Below, piece after piece: positions 25,120 to 36,215 of a stretch of DNA of 64,000 bases (position 1 is the first letter of the stretch; each line of letters opens with the position of its first letter). The stretch is from Prostheceraeus crozeri (lineage: Eukaryota; Platyhelminthes; Polycladida; Euryleptidae). The notes under the pieces are model-generated. The model did no database searches and was not told the DNA's origin. It saw nothing but the letters and a program-made list of their open reading frames with translations. The stretch covers positions 310,001 to 374,000 of the forward strand of contig CAJQUW010006316.1 in NCBI GenBank assembly GCA_907163375.1, written 5' to 3'. A program made the position numbers and the translations under genes.

Positions 25120-27080
25120 GTGGTTAATGGTAGTAGTGCGACAGGTGGAAAGTGGGTAATGGGGGTAAACAAAAAGAACTCTCTAGTAAACACTCTACTA
25201 CTCCGAGAACAATCGAACTATCATCGATGGCATGGGAGGTGGGTGCTGGTTGACAAAAGGCCGTGGTAATTGGGGCGAGTTCTATGTGAAATGTGGGCGA
25301 CTGGAGTGGGGCAATGTATGGCCGGATGGGGAATGGGTGGGGGAGTTGATGATGGCTGGGGTAAGTGATGATGGGATGACTGGTCTATGGACGTTCGGGA
25401 AATATGGGAGCAGTGTTAATCTATGTAGAGTACGCATCTATGATCTTGGATGATGCGAGGTCGGTGGGAACGTTGGGGAATGTTTGCTGCATGGCCAGAG
25501 GCAGCAAGGAGGAGGGGTGCAGTTGAGGCCCAGGTGGCCTCTGAGGGCGGGCCGAGGAGAGGTGCATAGTGATGCAGTGGAGCAGAGGCAAGTCCTTGAT
25601 CTCTCGAGGGTAGGGCCGGCCAACAGGTAGGACCGGAGCATCATATCCTCAGATGAGTTGCTGATTAGCCAGGCCTACCCAGCAGAGGCGCGCTCCCATG
25701 GGAGCAGTTCGGGAAGCTGTCTGAAGCCTAAGTTCCAGGCGATACATACGTGATTGTTATGTGAGAGTACCGCCATGTAACATCAGGGCTCGAGGTCACG
25801 ATTCGTGTGATCAAGTCTGTTCATCAGCAGTGTTTTGGCCCCGGCTACAATGTAAAGCAGGCATATTCATGGCATCTAAGCTGTGCAGATGCCAGATCAG
25901 AATGGGTCACAGGGGCGGGCGATCCAGCACAGCAGGTATGGGAGAGGGTCCGGGGAGCTTCAGGGGGAGGGGGCCAGACGTGTCAGTTGTGATTGTGGCT
26001 AGGCCAGCACCACGAAGTCAGGATGTGTGCATGTGCGCTCAGACAGTGTGACATAGGTCAGATTCGCAACGTCAAGCATTGTGGGAGACATTAGAGTGTC
26101 ATACGAGCAGCTATAAGTAATGCAGATTTTATTTGTTATGCAGAGTCAGGCCATTCACAGCCATCTTGGATTTCGGGAATATTTCATACATAGTTCATAG
26201 TTTGAGCTTCATCACATGCGAGGATTTTTCTTTCCATCTTCATTATCCCATTCTTGTTTATGCATCAGAGTATAGCAGATTCACACATTCTTCACACAGC
26301 CTAGCGATAAGTCAGTGTTTCGCCAGGTATGCAATCGGATCATATTAGTAGAATCTGATATGTTCCTGGTCAGCACACAATGTTAAGCATACTAGAGCGG
26401 GAATATAGGCCACGATAGCAGGGTCGAGCTAAACGTGACCGTAGGACATCATATTTATTAGTACATACCCATGACCTCAGGTGTCCGCGACTGCTGGTAC
26501 AGACAAATGGGTGGTGGGCATTCCATGCATCCCGGCGCCAGGTCAGGCCATTCATTCCCCCAGGCATTCAAGCGGGCAGATGCCTGTAGTGGCGCATCGG
26601 TATATCAGTGAAGGTCCATGTGTTGGCGCACACCACCATGTCATATAGATGCATGATCAAGCCACACACCCCAGGATGTACAGTGACAGGTTTGGTTTAG
26701 CCATGCGCATATAGTGCATGCAGACGGACACAGTTGTTCAGAGCAGCAGAAGAGGATAGAGCATTGAGGCCACTACTTATGTGTTCAACGGTGTGATAGA
26801 TGAGGCGACCGAAGGAGGGGGCGCAGCCCGCTGGGTCCCAGGACGCACCAGTCATAGCGCTGAGCCCCATAGTCATGTTGGTGCCACTCAGGCAGAGGCG
26901 CAATGCAATCGCAGCGCAGCCAGGCTACCATGATTCTGCAGGTCCCGCAGCTGAGCTGACCACACAGAGCTGATCTGTGAGTAGTGGACACAGATATGCT
27001 GTCCCTCGAGACGAGGGGGGCCCGTGCTAGAGAGGAGCACACCATTGTAGCATGCCACACAGGGCGGGAAAGCAAAACAC
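25120..27080. repeat. GC-rich, compositionally anomalous block
   Basis: The first 330 bases are G-rich and C-poor. The rest is rich in GG, AG, CA and TG steps; 25501-25560, for example, has only 18 A/T bases of 60. A more AT-rich patch lies at about 26130-26400. The block ends abruptly near 27070, where runs such as AAACACCCCCC begin. Open frames here have no family signature. It could be a degenerate satellite or poorly resolved low-complexity DNA. Confidence 0.55.
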
Positions 27081-29139
27081 CCCCCTCAAACCAAAAACCC
27101 CCACATGGTAAAATGCAATTTCTCCACTTGAATTTGTTATCGCCAGTTTCTTAATCCGCCGGCTATACTTCATGGAATCCAGCATTTCTTCATTTGTCGA
27201 CATCCACAATTACATGATTAGAATTACAATACTTCGACCACTATTTCAGCTACCGATTAAGGTATATAAAACATAATACTTCCTCCGTCAGCCATGAGCA
27301 GGTACTGGTCTAGTCGTGTTTCGACCCCTGACCTGAACACTCAAACCGAGACGAGTGGGTTTCTACACAGTGGCTGAGAAAAAATACTCAATAGGTAATG
27401 ATATGTCTGTAAAGATATGTCAAAAAGATAAGTCAGACATCATGCAAATGTTGCGTTTCCACATGTAAAGTCAGTAAGACAGTGGATATTTCACCGGATG
27501 AGCCTGTCCATTATTCTTCATTCTTCTATTGCGCGCCTCATTTTTCGTAGCTTTAGAGGACTCCAAATAACTCAATAGGCCTTCATCAAGAAATAAGCAT
27601 CACTGTGTCTTGAAAACTGATCAGTTTTTCTTCGTCTGGTAAGTTGTTTTGAAAAACTTAGTGACCCTTGAAGCAAGGCAAACGCATTTCCCACATTTAA
27701 GCGATTTTTTAGATAATTAGTTGTTTCCTGCCTATGCAGCATTCAATGTCAACGGTTCAGCTGATCTGCCGGTGCATTAGCCGCAAGACCAAAATTGCAA
27801 CAGACCAGGTGTAGTAATGGCCACTCCCATTTTCAATCTGTACATAGAGCGCACTGGAGTTTTCATTTTTAGATTCTTCCGAATTTCGAGTGCGCCAGAT
27901 GTATGATGTTTTATAACATAACTGAAAAAATTGCGCCGAAGGCGAGGCAAGGCGCACCGAAGTCAGGACCAGGTGCGACGAGGCCAGAGCCGAGCGCGCC
28001 AGAAACAACGTTACTTGCGCGGCAGACGCGTGATCTATTTCTAGAATTTCAGAAACCAAGCACCCGCCAGTGCGCCAAAGCCAAGTAAGTTCGGTGCACC
28101 CCTGTACAGATCACAGTTCGACTGCCATTCTGAAAATCCCAAATAGGTGCATACTCAACTTAAAGCGCGAGTTACAGATAGGATTTGTTTTCAACAACTT
28201 TCTCGCATCTTTATTCCTTTGCAAATTTATAATCGGAGGCCCATACCACATTAGAGAGTGAGTAGCAAGCTAGGAAATAGCTACAATTAAGCCTAAAAAA
28301 CGACGCTGGGGCCCCAGTTGCAACATTATCATTCCTACGATTTTTTAAATTTTTTTTTCAATTTTATTTGATCTAAATATTTGATTTAGACCTAAATTCT
28401 GAGAAAACAAATAATTCTTCGAAATCTTACTTAGCACTCCTTGGCGTACTATTCCAACAATTAGGGCTATATGAGATGATCAATTGCCATCTACTTAAAT
28501 CAGCATCATGTCGGTCTTCATGCATCTGGAGTTCGAATCTCCAGTCTCAGTGTAACAGAGATTTTGGAAGATGCAGAAACTGACAGACTTAGCTATCATC
28601 AAAACATGTATACATATCAATGCTTTCATGACCAATTTCAAATCTTGAGGTTTCAATTGTAGTGGTCATATATGTTGTCAATATATGACATTCCGTGATT
28701 TTGTTGCAGATGTGTTCAGTGTTTTACAGAAATTTGAAAGTATAAGTTGGTCTTTAAAAATTTATACAGCACCTTGCTTTTGAAAGACAAGCGCACGCTT
28801 AAATCGTTTCTTAAGTAAGCGAAAACAAAATACCACAGAAAATTCTATTCTTGCGACTTATCACTATCATAAACATGTATGTCTGCAGAAGCAAGCTGAA
28901 ATGTAAAATTGCCATTTTGGTTGGGTTAATTCCACGCTTCTCGCTGTGTAGATCCATAGTCAGCGTTTGCATCAGAGCTCCTGTATCACCGGAGTGGAGT
29001 TTTTCAACTCCGATGCAAATACACTGACCTCCATATGCAACACACAGCAAAAACAGAATAAGTATAATTTTTAATCAAATTTATATCTAAAGACACATGT
29101 AAGTCACATCTACTGACAAAGTTATAAAATGCCTATGCA
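27081..29139. other. Non-coding stretch with a short GC-rich patch
   Basis: No supported gene is seen. A GC-rich patch lies at about 27930-28085. A self-complementary, tRNA T-arm-like word (CTGGAGTTCGAATCTCCAG) lies near 28530 without a convincing A box. Confidence 0.4.
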
Positions 29140-29851
29140 GTCCGGCAGCCAGAGCGAGTTTCTGCAGGGAACGAGACCGAACCCTATGCCTACTATGAAT
29201 TCGCGCGTCTGCCTGATAGCGCCTGTCTAGTGAGTTCCTCTTCTTGTCAGCCACGATCAAAGAAAAACTCATGTTAAACCAATGGGAGGCAGATTGCAGT
29301 TTTGGTAAAAATGAAGCTTTCTGTGTTTTCTCTTATCATCTAAAAAGTATTTTGTGCAAAGCCACAGTTTTTGACATGGAATGTCTTCAGGTCATTTCTT
29401 ATCATGTGTATAAGATATTATCGTGCTTCTGATCGGCGATGTATGCGATAATGTGATTCAATGTGGATAAAGTGGGCCATCATATTGGTGCTTGCCGACA
29501 GTAGGAGGCTTGTCAAATCTGAATGCATGTAGTTTCATAGATAAATGTTCAAGAACCTGATAGGAAATGACCTGAAGACATTCCATGTCAAAAACTATGG
29601 CTGTAGACCAAAAAACTTTTTAAATGATAAGAGAAAACACAGAAAACTTCATTTTTGCCAAAAACTGCAATCTGCCTCCCATTGGATTAGCATGTGTTTT
29701 TCTTTCATAGTGTCTGACAAGAAGAGGAACTCACTAGAACTCGGCAGACGCGCGAATTCGTAGTAGGCATAGCCTCATAGGATGTACATTATTCTGTGAA
29801 AGTCTCATTTTCGGCCTCGTTCCCTGCAGAAACTCGCTCTGTCTGCCGGAC
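29140..29851. mobile_element. Long-armed fold-back element, copy 2 (complete)
   Basis: The outer ends are GTCCGGCAGCCAGAGCGAG on the left and its near-exact complement on the right, ending TGCCGGAC. Arms of roughly 300 bp face each other across a short centre, and most of the sequence matches the copy at 12732-13442. There is no transposase. The flanks do not show a clear target duplication, so the superfamily is open. Short open frames inside are products of the palindrome. Confidence 0.85.
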
Positions 29852-29959
29852 TAATACGCCATGTTCAATAGATTGTACGAATAAACTAGTCTAGTATCAC
29901 CTACAACAGATAGTAAAGCGTAAGATAATACAGGAACATATTAACGTAACGTCAAAACC

Positions 29960-31500
29960 GGAAAGTAATCACACCGCACCCCCGACACACTTACTTCCGA
30001 CCCGACCGTACCTCGAAATACAACCCCAGAAGAAAGATACCCTAGAATACTACAACATACCCCTATACCCATAGACCCCCCGGACCCCGACACTGACACC
30101 CCAGACTACCGACCCCCTACCCCACAACTACCGCATACCCACTACAAGAAAGTAATAACCTGATGAGTAACCAGACCTACGAAACCTACATACCCTTTAC
30201 AACCTTACCTACCCCTAACACGCTATACCCCCTACCTTTAGACACCTACCCTAACAACAACTATAACCATATACATACTTACCCCTACACACCAATACCA
30301 TACTATACACCCTTTGTTATGACTCCCCCCCCCCAACCCCTAGACCCTACCCAGACTTACTCCGTGTTGTGTGTGTGTGGTGTGTGTGTGTGACCTACAC
30401 CTCCTACAGAAACCCCATAACCACCTATACGCCAGACCATACCTACCCGTATAATACCCCAACGTACGCGAACCCAACATCCCGACCACCCTATCCCTAC
30501 CACCTACCCCCACCCCACGCAATACATACACACCTACGCTATACTCTACCCAAACACGACATCAGCTATACCTGGACACCAACCATACATACGTACACCA
30601 ACCGACCATCTACTCCACCACCACCCCCCAACGACCCCCTACCTACTTACCCCAACCCTTACTACCCCTACCCCCTACCAACCTTGCCACTAACACTACC
30701 CCCAACCCCACGAATACCAATCCGTATACTACCTATGACACCCCACATACCACCTACATACTGATACCCTACCCCATTACCACTGACTACTACCCTGTCT
30801 ACTACCCCCCATACAACCAACTCAACACCCATAACCTTAACCCATAATACCCCCTACCCGACCTCATCACCTCTACTAAACCCTACCCCCGAGGACTATA
30901 CATAACCATAACCCTTGACTACCCGAACTACACTACCCCCCTACCACTGATACACGAACAATACCCCTACCCACCTACACCACCGCCTACGCACTTGCTA
31001 TAGTACACACTACACCCCCCACACCCTACCATACCCACTTCCCTAGACCTGTACCATACACGATGACCTACCTCACTCTCCTACTACCCCCGTCTACTAA
31101 CCCCAACCCTAAGTACCCAGTACCCTACTAACCCCCCTACCATACCCTACCACGACTTTACTAACATACCCACTCAACAATCCCCTACCTGCATAACCAC
31201 CCTACACACCCTACCACGCAAACTACCCCTACACAACTCCTACCAGACACGAACGACCTACCCCACCGACCGACAAGACGACACCAAGACACCCAAACTA
31301 TGCTCACTACCCCAACCAAACAACCCCAACGCTAAACGGATCGCACAAAGCCACAGCACCAAGCCCCAGCCCAACCAGCAGGACTCTACCGTCGAGCCCA
31401 CAACTATACCACAATAAACATGCAAGCCAAGAGAGCGCCCAACCACCAACAACACCCACACAACACAGGCCCAGGTATCCACGTCCAACCCCGAACTTGC
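29960..31500. repeat. C-rich, G-poor low-complexity block
   Basis: The plus strand is made mostly of C, A and T. In 30601-30720 I counted 65 C and 4 G. Words such as CTACCCC, ACCCCCTA and TACCCTA recur without a fixed period. Forward frames encode Pro/Thr/Tyr-rich peptides through composition alone. A GT-rich patch (about 30363-30392) interrupts the C-rich strand. The minus strand would be G-rich and prone to quadruplex formation. Confidence 0.8.
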
Positions 31501-33450
31501 ACAAAGAAACATAACATAGCTCCCCATTTTCAAAATAGAAAACCCAGTCAAAATCATCTTTACAAACGACCATTGTCTGTTAAGTTTGAAACTTGTGTTT
31601 TTATTATGCATTTTTGACTTAGTAGACTTTAGGTAAGCTTATTCGAGAGGTTGGTTCAGCAAAAACTGAAAATTTTCATTTAGAAGTGAGTCATAAATTG
31701 ACGTAGATTCAGAGGGTAGACTAATTACAACGGTTTTGATTCAACTTATAACAAGCTGAAGGACAGTCGGACCTAATTAGAGATTATCGAACCTGAGATT
31801 TTTGCCTATTTAATAGGGATGGATACGGAGTTCGACAGCTTTTATTGTGATGTATTTAGAAAGTGAAGAGAACCAAGCTGCTCTCGTTCCATCTAACGGC
31901 TTTGATTTTCCAAGTAATTAAATTCCTTCAGTGTTCACTGCAGTAAAGGGGGGGTGACATATTTCTTGTAGGTGGAGGTGCTTTATCGTGTATCTATGAT
32001 ACGTATAGCAATACTATAGCTGCTTATAGGTAGACCTATTTTAGATAATTGAAGTTCATGATAGACCATGAGGGGTTAGAGGGTGCCACGAAATCTCAAT
32101 ACCCGCGACTTCAGAAATTCGGAATCTCATAGTGAGTACACCGTTAATGAATACCGGTGCTCCGTACGATGCACTTGCCTATCAGCTAAGATATATCGTG
32201 GCATTCGTGGGTCCAGAGTTCCGCCCGACTGACATCGTAGCATCTCAGAGAGAAAGAGAGAGAGAGAGAGTGCTTAGTTTTGCTTGAGAAACTCTTCATA
32301 GATGTTTTGGGTGCCGGGTAGGGCCTACACACACATTACATTACAATTACATTTCGGTTGTAATTTAACATATGTTTTGGTGTAACGTCTTACACTTTTT
32401 AGTGCATCGAACTGTTTATCGGTGCGAGAAGGTGAGGCTAGCGCCATAATATGAATCATTCCAAAACAATACACGCATACAATGGGCCTATAATAGAAAT
32501 AAAAAGGCACAATCAGCTTGGAATTTTGGTCGACCATTGAGATGAAAGCTATCTCTCTATCATGAATTGGCATCATTAATATTTACTTTATTTTATAAAA
32601 GTATTTCGTTCTCAATTTTTTCATTTAGTGCACGAATTAAGTAGTAATTCTCTGAATTGTACATGTACAATTACATAAAAGCCTGCGATTATTGTTTGTA
32701 GTACTGGAAATAATTTAGTATGGCTTTGGGAAATCCAGGGTGAGAGCGGAATATTTCCCGGTTCCAGATTTTTGATTTGAGGGGCAATCCTGAATTCATT
32801 TAATTTTATTCAGCATATATTTTTTTCAATAGTATTCTCGTTACTTCTGGTCCACTTAAAAATTTGTTTACTTGCATGCCATAAAGCTACTCTATCAGGC
32901 AGCAGCGAACCTCCTGTCTAGTGTGAGGCATTCTGCCTTTCAGAAAACGTGAATTGCAAGCTGTGAAATTATCACGAATCCTTGACATGAATTTGCAAGC
33001 ACACTGACAAGTGGGAAAGTGACAGTAAATCGTCGTAGTGGTTAAATGCTTTCATTTTCAGAGACACTTCACATGTTCATCAACACATGGAGAATTTGCA
33101 TGACTATGATCAACGCTGCATAATAAAGCTTAATTTTCAAGATAACAATTAGCAAACTCCAAAATGAAGTACACTATTTTTGCTCCAGATATTTCACTGC
33201 ATGAAATTATACCCCTATTGTAAAGCAAGATTCACGTTATCCCAAACGGTGTCTGTGTGATAATTAAAAATGCTAACTATTTAGTACAAGCCACTGGTGG
33301 CAAAGGAATGTTCCGCGGACGGAAATCATATTGCTACGATCGCTTTAATCGAAATAATGATGAAATCAAGAGTTTTAAACCCAATTTATTGGTGCGCAAC
33401 TGCCTCGGCAGGTTAAGCGCTCAAATTATAGGGCCCATCAAAAAAATCAA
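31501..33450. other. Non-coding stretch
   Basis: This is ordinary AT-rich DNA with a short GA microsatellite (32246-32270). No gene is recognised. Confidence 0.45.
32246..32270 (+). repeat. (GA)n microsatellite
   Basis: About 25 bases of GA dinucleotides with one AAA interruption. Confidence 0.9.
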
Positions 33451-33555
33451 AACTTTCAAAATTTTCCAAAATTTTCCATAATTTTCCAAAATTTTCCAAT
33501 TTTTTCCATAATTTTCCACGGAAAATTTTGATTCAAAATTTTCCGGAAAATTTTC
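33451..33555 (+). repeat. AATTTTCC short tandem repeat
   Basis: Repeated AAAATTTTCC and ATAATTTTCC words end in an inverted pair around TTTTCCACGGAAAA, so the tail can form a small hairpin. Confidence 0.85.
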
Positions 33556-33752
33556 ATCACTAGTATTCATGTACGATAGTCAGTTTTCATGATTATTTAT
33601 TAAGCATGATTTCATTCTAATTCATCCCGACCACTGTAATTATCTAATTTATATTTCTGACCTATTCTAAAAGGGGATTATCATGTCTTCATGATGGCGA
33701 ACCTCCCGAATTCGAACATTGCAATGCATTTCTTCGCCGCGCGCTACGTCTA

Positions 33753-34192
33753 TCAACTATGGGCTTTGAGGGGAGAGGATGACCAGAAGGCGGAGGGGGG
33801 TTTGTAAACGTTTGTCACTGTGTGGTTGCCGACTCGTATAGTGTCTCTGAAGGTATTTTGTTCGACAAGTTCAGCGTTTGAGTACATTGATCTGACATAC
33901 GTAGCACGTCCATATTTCTCGTGGCCACAGAAAGCGATCATATCAAAGTTAGATACCATTAAACGATTTTAGGGGCCTTATGATCTTGGTGGGTTTCTTG
34001 CAAGCAGAGAACGTTCACCATGTGCTCTTCGCAGATGCTAGAAATCAACTCCTGTTTAGCTGGAGTAAGACCCTGAACGTTCACTGTTAGAACTCTAAGA
34101 GTTGAACCGGGGGTAAGGTAATTTTGGTCTTGCATGACACGCTGTTTATGTTGCTCTGATCGGTGATTGCCGGGATCTGGTAGATTCGGCAT
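33753..34192 (-). pseudogene. LINE endonuclease fragment
   Basis: The minus strand encodes the start of an APE-type endonuclease in two adjoining frames. The first has LRVLTVNVQGLTPAKQE and VLCLQETHQ, the N-terminal and catalytic-Glu motifs. The second has KYGRATYVR and VTNVYKPPSAFW, which follow in this family. A frame change falls near 33955. Only about 145 residues remain of an expected several hundred, and no reverse transcriptase follows, so this is a truncated LINE in the jockey/I-like range. It is oriented opposite to the LINE at 35-38 kb. Confidence 0.75.
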
Positions 34193-34439
34193 GCTGGTAG
34201 GATCATTAGTTTCCTCGGGCGGACCGAGTACTCACTGGAGCGCGATGGGACGCTGATCCAATGCTCCGATCATGCATTTAATGTTATTTTAGCATTTGCT
34301 CAGCGCTTTCCATTTTTCTCCCGTTATATTCTTCCCTCTAAATGAATGAAGAGGAAAGAAAATCGGAGGGCGGCTTGCGAGTGCTGCGCAGAAAATTGTA
34401 GAGAATCGTCTCTTGCAAGTCAGTGAATGTCCAAAAAAA

Positions 34440-34502
34440 AGGGGCTCGAACCCCCGGAGTAAGGATTGCAGTCGCACTCGCTATAAACTGAGCTATGAGC
34501 GC
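34440..34502 (-). tRNA. tRNA-like pseudogene or SINE head
   Basis: On the minus strand the A-box-like TAGCTCAGTTTATAGCGAG precedes a GACTGCAATCC anticodon region (GCA in the loop, as in tRNA-Cys) and a B-box GGGTTCGAGCCCC, followed directly by a run of T. The D and T arms can pair, but I find no matching acceptor stem and the anticodon stem is poor. It is most likely a decayed tRNA or tRNA-derived repeat rather than a working gene. Confidence 0.45.
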
Positions 34503-35639
34503 TGCCTGTCACGTGGTGGCGTGCGCTATAACCGGTTCCGTTATACGACATAACAGTTCTAGGACGGCAAACTGTGACCATAACACGCTTCAATTGCAGC
34601 TAAGGATATTTCGGTACTTGATGAAGACGGCACACATGCAACACCTACAGTTTTGGGGCAGGTGTTTTAAACAAATTGTTTAAAGTTTAAATTGACGCAT
34701 GAAATATTGCGGAGGAATCTCGGAGTAGAGGCGGGAAAATGCGCTCTCTTTGCAAACAACTGAATAGATGAACTACAAAATAAATTGCTGTTTAACACTG
34801 ACGATGGATTTATAGCATCACGCACTTGTTCTTAATTATTTCAGCATCACACACTTTATTATCTCTTAATAAAATACAAAGAGTCATTTTATTTACTTCA
34901 TGATTAGTATTTCCACTATTTCTTAAATGCTTCACTTTTATGGGATGTAAGCAGCAGGCCTACATGGTCATAGTATCTAAACGTGAGCTGCCTTGCAATC
35001 TTTCGAACGTGAACGTGATCGGTCGGTCTGTGCACACTGTTGTCACCTGCTGTCGCTTAACATCGGTTTCCCTGGGTCAATTTTCCTTAAGTTTTCGTCT
35101 GTGTGCTCGTCGTTGTGTGCTTCGCGTCGTTGTGTCATTGGAATCCATCATCTGTGTATGGAATTATCCCTACTAATCGGCGCTCCTAGTAGAATCCCAC
35201 CGATTGAGTATTGTTCATCGGTCTCTTTTCGCTGTGACTCTGTAAAGTTTTGGCTGACTTCATTGATTGGTGACCGTACACAATCATTGGTTTTGAAGAT
35301 CGATTTAATTAAATACATTGTTGGCTTCAATCATTGTTGATTCTGTGGTCGAGTTGGTAAATGTGCCAGAATATAAGCAATCTGTGCCTAGCTATCAGTT
35401 TTTGCCTTTCGGTTCAAATCTTAACTGCTTCATTTACATCGTAAACCTCTTTCTTTGGAGCGGTTTGGTTAAGTCATGGCAACGACAACTCCACTTTTAA
35501 AACAAGGTCAAACAGTGCAACAAATAACCTCATCATGTCAGATGTCAAGCATCTTTCAGATACTTGCAAAGTTGATTTGATGAATACGTTCAAAACTGAA
35601 TTATATTATATAAATCTCAGAAGTGATCGATATGGTGAA

Positions 35640-36215
35640 CAGACGCGCTGAAAGCATCGAGGTCAATATGTCAGAGACGAAACTTACCTCATCTAAGCAT
35701 GATAAAGATATACACGAACTAAAGCAGGGTCTTTCGTCGCTAGCTTCCTTATTCCCCTTTTGAAGAAATTGATGATCAAATGTTCAAAATCAATGACGTT
35801 ATAATTTCTGGTGTTGAAGAAATTGACGGTTCTCTCTCTGATCGAGAAAAGCATGACCGTTCAAATGTTTTGAAGTTAGCGAAAGAAGTGGATTTGAGTT
35901 TTGATGATAGCGCAGTCGCAAAGCCACAGTGTATAGGACGCATTAGACCAAATATTTCTCGGTTATTGCGTCTCACTATTTTCTGCTCAAAGGCATAAAG
36001 ATAAACTCCTGAGAAACGTGAAGAAGCTTAAAAGTTCAAGAACATTCAAGAATGTCTACGTTAATCCCGACAGAACAGAGCAACAAATGCTGCAATACAA
36101 GATTCTTCGCAATGAACTTTTTGAGAGAAGGGAAAAAGGTGAAGATTTGATATATAAAAATCGAGTTGTATTGTGCAATGAAATCTTCCAGAAAAAAATT
36201 TGTGAGCGATTTTAA
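35640..36215 (+). pseudogene. LINE B ORF1 remnant
   Basis: The recognisable pieces are an Arg/Glu/Lys-rich, coiled-coil-like start and a strand that reads NDVIISGVEE, typical of the RNA-binding domain of LINE ORF1 proteins. A basic C-terminal segment (NVYVNPDRTEQQ) follows. Frame changes occur near 35765 and 35995. ORF1 proteins coat the element RNA. The same layout, with a related C-terminus (PVYVRPDMTRLQ), is seen in the larger LINE at 46 kb. The final stop is TAA at 36213-36215. Confidence 0.7.

Noticed and set aside
28520-28560. tRNA gene suggested by the CTGGAGTTCGAATCTCCAG arm
   Set aside because: No A box, D arm or acceptor stem is found at the required spacing.
30163-31611. Pro/Thr/Tyr-rich open frames
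   Set aside because: They reflect the C-rich, G-poor composition and have no start context or domain.
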